64,000 nt of DNA, from contig NC_089461.1 in the NCBI RefSeq assembly GCF_029203305.1, positions 62,001 through 126,000 of the forward strand, in the 5' to 3' direction. A program made the position numbers and the translations under genes. How positions within the stretch are numbered: the stretch's first letter is position 1; each line of letters starts with the position of its first letter. Positions 60,516 to 64,000 of the stretch are shown piece by piece. The notes under the pieces were generated by a model. The model did no database searches. It was not told the DNA's origin and saw only the letters and a list, made by a program, of their open reading frames with translations. The stretch is from Yamadazyma tenuis (taxonomy: Eukaryota; Ascomycota; Pichiomycetes; Serinales; Debaryomycetaceae).

Positions 60516-60528
60516 TTCTAGAAAATTC
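60516..60528. promoter_or_regulatory. Heat-shock element upstream of HSF1
   Basis: TTCTAGAAAATTC fits the perfect three-unit HSE TTCnnGAAnnTTC, located 219-231 bp upstream of the HSF1 start codon. It suggests autoregulation. Confidence 0.7.
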
Positions 60529-60577
60529 CATGACTGAGAAAAAAAAACAATATGGGCGTGGCGAAACCGCTGGCACT

Positions 60578-60618
60578 CACGTGCGGCAGACGGATGCTTG
60601 GGGAAGCGCATCACGTGA
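60578..60618. promoter_or_regulatory. Two CACGTG E-boxes
   Basis: CACGTG at 60578-60583 and TCACGTGA at 60611-60618 match the Cbf1/Pho4-type bHLH consensus; the second is the full 8-bp Cbf1 palindrome. They lie about 280-320 bp before HSF1 and 125-165 bp beyond the MAC1 stop. Confidence 0.55.
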
Positions 60619-60743
60619 TCAAGACTCCCTCCCCAGTATCTACCATAAACTCTACAAAACTAGTCCTACCACAAGCTCTCAGATTAGAATATTTCATTAG
60701 CACTCGTATCTATTTACAGCATCGTCACATCAAACATCTGCAA

Positions 60744-61655
60744 CTATATTCCAAGAAGCCGGTAGTCGATATTGGCAAATATGTCGTCAAGCTTAATGCC
60801 ATTGATAATTCCGTGCGTCTCACAGTTGGAACATTTGCAGTCATTATCAGGGCACCGGCACTCGACTGGTGACAGGTCAGTCGGCAGACTGGCTCTCGCG
60901 ACAGCCAGCAGTTGTGCTTGCACCGGCTGGTAATTGTATGTCATGAGGTTGAAGTCTGAGACAGCAAGAGCTGGCACAGAAGAATCGGCTGTAGAAGCCG
61001 GAGTCAGCACGAAAGAAGTCCCTAGCCCCATCTCTCGTATTGCTGTGTCCAACTCCAGGCGGATATCAAAATCATAGTTCTCGCCGTGATGTACCGCACA
61101 TGACTCACACTGACAATCGTCTCCACAGAAGCACGGTGCCACCGCGCTCTGACTGGCCCGCACGCTGCGTCGAAGCTGGTCTCGCAAAGATTCCTGCTTT
61201 GCTTCGTGGTTGTTGTCAATAAACTTGAACTTCTTTTTGTTCTTGTTCAAGTATTTCTTCAAGATCTTACTTTTATTATTGGTATGATTGCATCCACAAG
61301 AACGGTTTCGTACAAGACCGTTCGAGCAACAGGAGGTGGCGACGATGAAGCTGTCACTATTCACTTCGTGCTGGGTGACTTTGATCTGAGACTCTTCTGT
61401 ATATGGACCGATGATATCTCTGGTGGTGATATCAATAATGTACTCGATCGATGACTGGATGATGCGGATGGCTTTACCTTCGGGCTCAACATGTTTGGCA
61501 AATATGGCGATTCGGTAATTTGGATTATTGCTGATCGTAGGTCTTCCTTTGGATCGAACCTGTAGAAGTGGCCGTTCGGAGTGTTTGCATAGACTCGACC
61601 GGTGACCTCGTATACACTCGATACACGAGTACTTGAACTCTTCTTTCACAATCAT
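60744..61655 (-). CDS. MAC1: Copper-sensing transcription activator Mac1
   Basis: 303 aa from ATG 61655. An N-terminal copper-fist domain has Cys11, Cys14, Cys23 and His25 (C-x2-C-x8-C-x-H) with CIRGHRSSLC and a GRP motif (37-39). Two C-terminal cysteine boxes of the form C-x-C-x4-C-x-C-x2-C-x2-H start at Cys175 (CFCGDDCQCESCAVH) and Cys266 (CRCPDNDCKCSNCETH). Two such boxes distinguish Mac1 from Ace1/Cup2. Mac1 activates copper and iron uptake genes (CTR, FRE) when copper is low, and copper binding to the boxes shuts it off. The upstream open frame to 61757 is not used. A TTTGCTC site lies 97 bp upstream. Confidence 0.92.
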   Translation of the reverse strand: MIVKEEFKYSCIECIRGHRSSLCKHSERPLLQVRSKGRPTISNNPNYRIAIFAKHVEPEGKAIRIIQSSIEYIIDITTRDIIGPYTEESQIKVTQHEVNSDSFIVATSCCSNGLVRNRSCGCNHTNNKSKILKKYLNKNKKKFKFIDNNHEAKQESLRDQLRRSVRASQSAVAPCFCGDDCQCESCAVHHGENYDFDIRLELDTAIREMGLGTSFVLTPASTADSSVPALAVSDFNLMTYNYQPVQAQLLAVARASLPTDLSPVECRCPDNDCKCSNCETHGIINGIKLDDIFANIDYRLLGI

Positions 61656-61751
61656 ATTATGTGCCACAAACACTTCTAGGAATATGTGTCGTTGTACTGT
61701 GGCAGTTATGTGCTTGTAGATGTGAGATGGTTTTGACCAGTGCGTCGCGGC

Positions 61752-61758
61752 GAGCAAA
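61752..61758 (-). promoter_or_regulatory. Mac1 copper-response element upstream of MAC1
   Basis: GAGCAAA on the plus strand reads TTTGCTC on the coding strand, the core of the yeast Mac1 site TTTGCTCA. It lies 97-103 bp before the MAC1 ATG. Mac1 autoregulation is known in Candida albicans, so self-control is plausible. Confidence 0.55.
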
Positions 61759-62263
61759 TAAAATGTCTTAAACAGGAAACTGGCAACCGGTTGGAGTGTG
61801 CGAATAAGTTCGGGTGCACTTAAGTGAGGATTAACCTGGGTTTGCAGATGCTAAGACCCAGACGATACAATGACAACGGTTTTTTCTGGAGCCGATTTGG
61901 TGGGGTTGGGATTGATTTTGATTTGGCTGCAATAACCGGTAAATATGAATGCAGAGAAAGACTCATACAAGCTATTGAATCAGAGAAAGAAAAATCGTCG
62001 TAGATGGGCCTAAGTCTACCCTACAGTCTAACCTAGAATCTTTTCCGATTAGCCGTTTATGGGTTCGTGGCAACTAGATGGTGAGACCGCATCCATTATA
62101 GCTCATCCAATAATTGTCCTAATATGTTCAAAGCTTTGAATATGCCTCATACATCGTATTTCTACCTGCAACATCACTTCATTTCCTAACACCACCATTT
62201 GTTCTCCACCGGTGTTCACCCCAGCCAGTTTGACAATTACTGGTGTACGCACGTCGCGCTCGC

Positions 62264-62305
62264 ATGAAAAAAAATCTCGAAGACGTTCCCATCCTTTTTA
62301 ATTAA
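62264..62305 (+). promoter_or_regulatory. Short upstream ORF in ALA1 leader
   Basis: ATG at 62264 opens a 13-codon frame ending TAA at 62303-62305. It is in the ALA1 frame but stops 3 nt before the next in-frame ATG (62309). A second uORF starts at ATG 62305, overlapping the TAA by one base, out of frame with ALA1, and ends at TAA 62338-62340. Whether either is transcribed depends on the start site. Confidence 0.4.
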
Positions 62306-62326
62306 TGGATGATAAGAGCATTGAAA

Positions 62327-64000
62327 ATGTCTACCAATAACAATATCGAATGGTCTGCTTCCAAGGTCAGAACTACGTTCTTGGACTTCTTCAAAGACAA
62401 AAAGCACACGTTTGTGCCCTCGTCGTCTGTGGTTCCCCATAATGACCCTACGCTTTTATTTGCCAACGCTGGGATGAACCAATACAAACCTATTTTCTTG
62501 GGTACCGTTGACCCCTCGTCTGATTTCGCTAATTTGAAGAGAGCCGCCAACTCCCAGAAATGTATCAGAGCCGGTGGCAAGCACAATGACTTGGAGGATG
62601 TGGGAAGAGACTCTTATCACCATACTTTTTTTGAGATGTTGGGAAACTGGTCTTTTGGGGATTACTTCAAAAAGGAGGCCATTGGATTCAGTTGGAACTT
62701 GTTGGTCGGAACCTATGGCTTGGATAAGGACCGCTTATATGTATCATACTTTGGTGGTGATGAAAAGCAAGGGTTGGACCCAGATTTAGATGCTAAGCAG
62801 CATTGGTTGAACATTGGGGTTGCTGAAGACCACATTTTACCGGGTGACGCCAAGGATAACTTCTGGGAAATGGGTGACCAAGGCCCTTGTGGCCCGTGTT
62901 CCGAGATCCACTACGACAGAATCGGTGGCAGAAATGCTGCTCATTTGGTCAACATGGATGATCCAAACGTATTGGAAATCTGGAATATTGTGTTTATTCA
63001 GTATAATAGAGAACCTGACAGTACCTTGAGATCATTGCCCGCCAAACACATTGATACAGGTATGGGGTTCGAGAGATTGGTTTCGATTTTGCAAGACAAG
63101 TCATCTAACTATGATACTGACGTGTTTACGCCCATCTTTGACAAGATTAGAGAAATCACCGGGGTCAGACCCTATACCGGTAAATTTGGTACCGAAGACA
63201 AGGACGGAATTGACACCGCCTACCGGGTGATTGCTGATCACGTGAGAACGTTGACTTTTGCCATCACCGATGGAGGAGTGCCCAATAATGAAGGTAGAGG
63301 GTACGTGTTGAGAAGAATCTTGAGAAGAGGTTCCAGGTACGTGAGGAAGTACATGAACTACCCTATTGGGACGTTCTTCCAGCAATTGGCTCCTGTTGTC
63401 ATTGAACAGAACAAGGAGATTTTCCCTGAAATTGCCCATAAACTGCAAGACTTGATGGAGATCTTGAATGAAGAAGAATTGAGTTTCGCCAAAACTTTGG
63501 ACAGAGGTGAAAAGTTGTTTGAACAATACTCTATCATTGCTTCTAAGACCCCTGAACAGACATTGAGTGGAAAGGATGTCTGGAGATTATACGATACCTA
63601 TGGATTCCCAGTTGATTTAACCAGATTAATGGCTGAAGAAGCTGGATTGAGTATCGATGAAGTTGGGTTTGAAAAGGCCAAGGAAGAGTCCAGAGAAGCA
63701 TCCAAAGGGCGTAACAGCAAAAGCGGTGCTCTGTTGGTAAAATTGGATGTCCATGCACTTTCGGAGTTGGATTCCAATGACTCTATTCCTAAAACTGACG
63801 ACTCCTACAAGTACGGTTTAGACAATATTAAAGCCAAGGTGGTGGCTATCTACGATGGTGCCGGGTTTGTTGAAGTTGTTTCTGATACGACTTCCAAGCA
63901 ATATGGTATTCTTTTGGACAGAACTCCATTCTATGCTGAACAAGGTGGTCAGGAATACGATACAGGTAAGTTTGTTATAGACGGCCAGGCAGAGTTCAAT
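62327..64000 (+). CDS. ALA1: Alanyl-tRNA synthetase (5' part, runs off window)
   Basis: 558 codons are present, open to the edge. It is a class II synthetase catalytic domain: [15 protein letters not shown] (motif 1 region), [30 protein letters not shown] (motif 2), and [28 protein letters not shown] (motif 3) follows, then the tRNA-recognition helices. The editing and C-Ala domains lie outside. The main start is taken as ATG 62327 (MSTNNNIEW), which has A at -3. ATG 62309 is in frame six codons upstream (MIRALK), could add a short positively charged N terminus, and may give the mitochondrial form. A CTG at codon 469 (63731-63733) precedes LVKLDVHAL. Confidence 0.95.
   Translation, partial: MSTNNNIEWSASKVRTTFLDFFKDKKHTFVPSSSVVPHNDPTLLFANAGMNQYKPIFLGTVDPSSDFANLKRAANSQKCIRAGGKHNDLEDVGRDSYHHTFFEMLGNWSFGDYFKKEAIGFSWNLLVGTYGLDKDRLYVSYFGGDEKQGLDPDLDAKQHWLNIGVAEDHILPGDAKDNFWEMGDQGPCGPCSEIHYDRIGGRNAAHLVNMDDPNVLEIWNIVFIQYNREPDSTLRSLPAKHIDTGMGFERLVSILQDKSSNYDTDVFTPIFDKIREITGVRPYTGKFGTEDKDGIDTAYRVIADHVRTLTFAITDGGVPNNEGRGYVLRRILRRGSRYVRKYMNYPIGTFFQQLAPVVIEQNKEIFPEIAHKLQDLMEILNEEELSFAKTLDRGEKLFEQYSIIASKTPEQTLSGKDVWRLYDTYGFPVDLTRLMAEEAGLSIDEVGFEKAKEESREASKGRNSKSGALLVKLDVHALSELDSNDSIPKTDDSYKYGLDNIKAKVVAIYDGAGFVEVVSDTTSKQYGILLDRTPFYAEQGGQEYDTGKFVIDGQAEFN

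Larger units (their letters stand above)
60298..60743. other. HSF1 promoter
   Basis: 446 bp between MAC1 stop and HSF1 start. It contains a heat-shock element and two CACGTG boxes, listed separately. No gene seen. Confidence 0.6.
61656..62326. other. Divergent promoter MAC1 / ALA1
   Basis: 671 bp. It contains a Mac1 site (61752-61758) near MAC1 and, near ALA1, upstream ATGs at 62264, 62305 and 62309. No other gene seen. Confidence 0.6.

Noticed and set aside
63964..63969. GGTAAG resembling a 5' splice site in ALA1
   Set aside because: The frame continues through it with sequence expected for AlaRS ([16 protein letters not shown]), so it is coding.

Overview
The window is compact nuclear DNA from an ascomycete yeast (Saccharomycotina), most probably of the CUG-Ser1 (Candida/Debaryomyces) clade. 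Four things support this: short intergenic gaps, almost no introns, clear orthologues of yeast single-copy genes, and a complex I subunit (NDUFS5-type) that Saccharomyces lacks. Several CTG codons fall where relatives carry small polar residues, which is consistent with but does not prove CUG read as serine. I cannot name the species.

Layout. 1-5.9 kb: tRNA-Thr(AGT) with a displaced copy of its own 5' end, then CLF1 (splicing), RUB1 (ubiquitin-like modifier), MTQ2 (eRF1 methyltransferase), MSL5 (branchpoint binding) and tRNA-Glu(TTC). 6.5-17.6 kb: a small unknown gene, an NDUFS5-like complex I subunit, CFT2 (mRNA 3' processing), a DNF1/2-type flippase, EGD2 (NAC alpha), LNP1 (ER junctions) and tRNA-Val(AAC). 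17.9-30 kb: GLY1, an F-box protein, a LisH/polyQ Flo8/Mss11-type regulator, an INP2-like protein and INO80. 30-37.1 kb: a possible small spliced gene, a ketopantoate-reductase-like enzyme, a TMEM14 protein, a tiny possible gene beside a foldback repeat, SEC21 (COPI) and RTC6 (mitoribosome). 37.2-49.6 kb: TCO89 (TORC1), PAN2 (deadenylation), two unrecognised genes, DBP3, ERO1 and a CCW12-like GPI wall protein. 50-64 kb: two Zn2Cys6 regulators flanking dihydroxyacetone kinase, then HSF1, the copper regulator MAC1 and the 5' part of ALA1, which runs off the window.

The genes are mostly unrelated housekeeping genes, as usual for a yeast chromosome arm. Local themes are RNA processing (CLF1, MSL5, CFT2, PAN2, DBP3), secretory-pathway function (DNF1, LNP1, SEC21, ERO1) and stress or metal control (HSF1, MAC1). 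Several promoters carry textbook sites: a Gcn4 site before GLY1, a perfect heat-shock element before HSF1, a Mac1 site before MAC1, and an SCB-like palindrome before the CCW12-like gene.

No prophage, CRISPR, intact transposon or obviously novel multi-gene system is visible. The most unusual items are the tRNA-Thr 5'-end duplication with palindromic DNA beside it, a foldback of about 50-bp arms at 33.4-33.7 kb, a possible unannotated spliced gene at 30.16-30.57 kb, and the layered start codons of ALA1.
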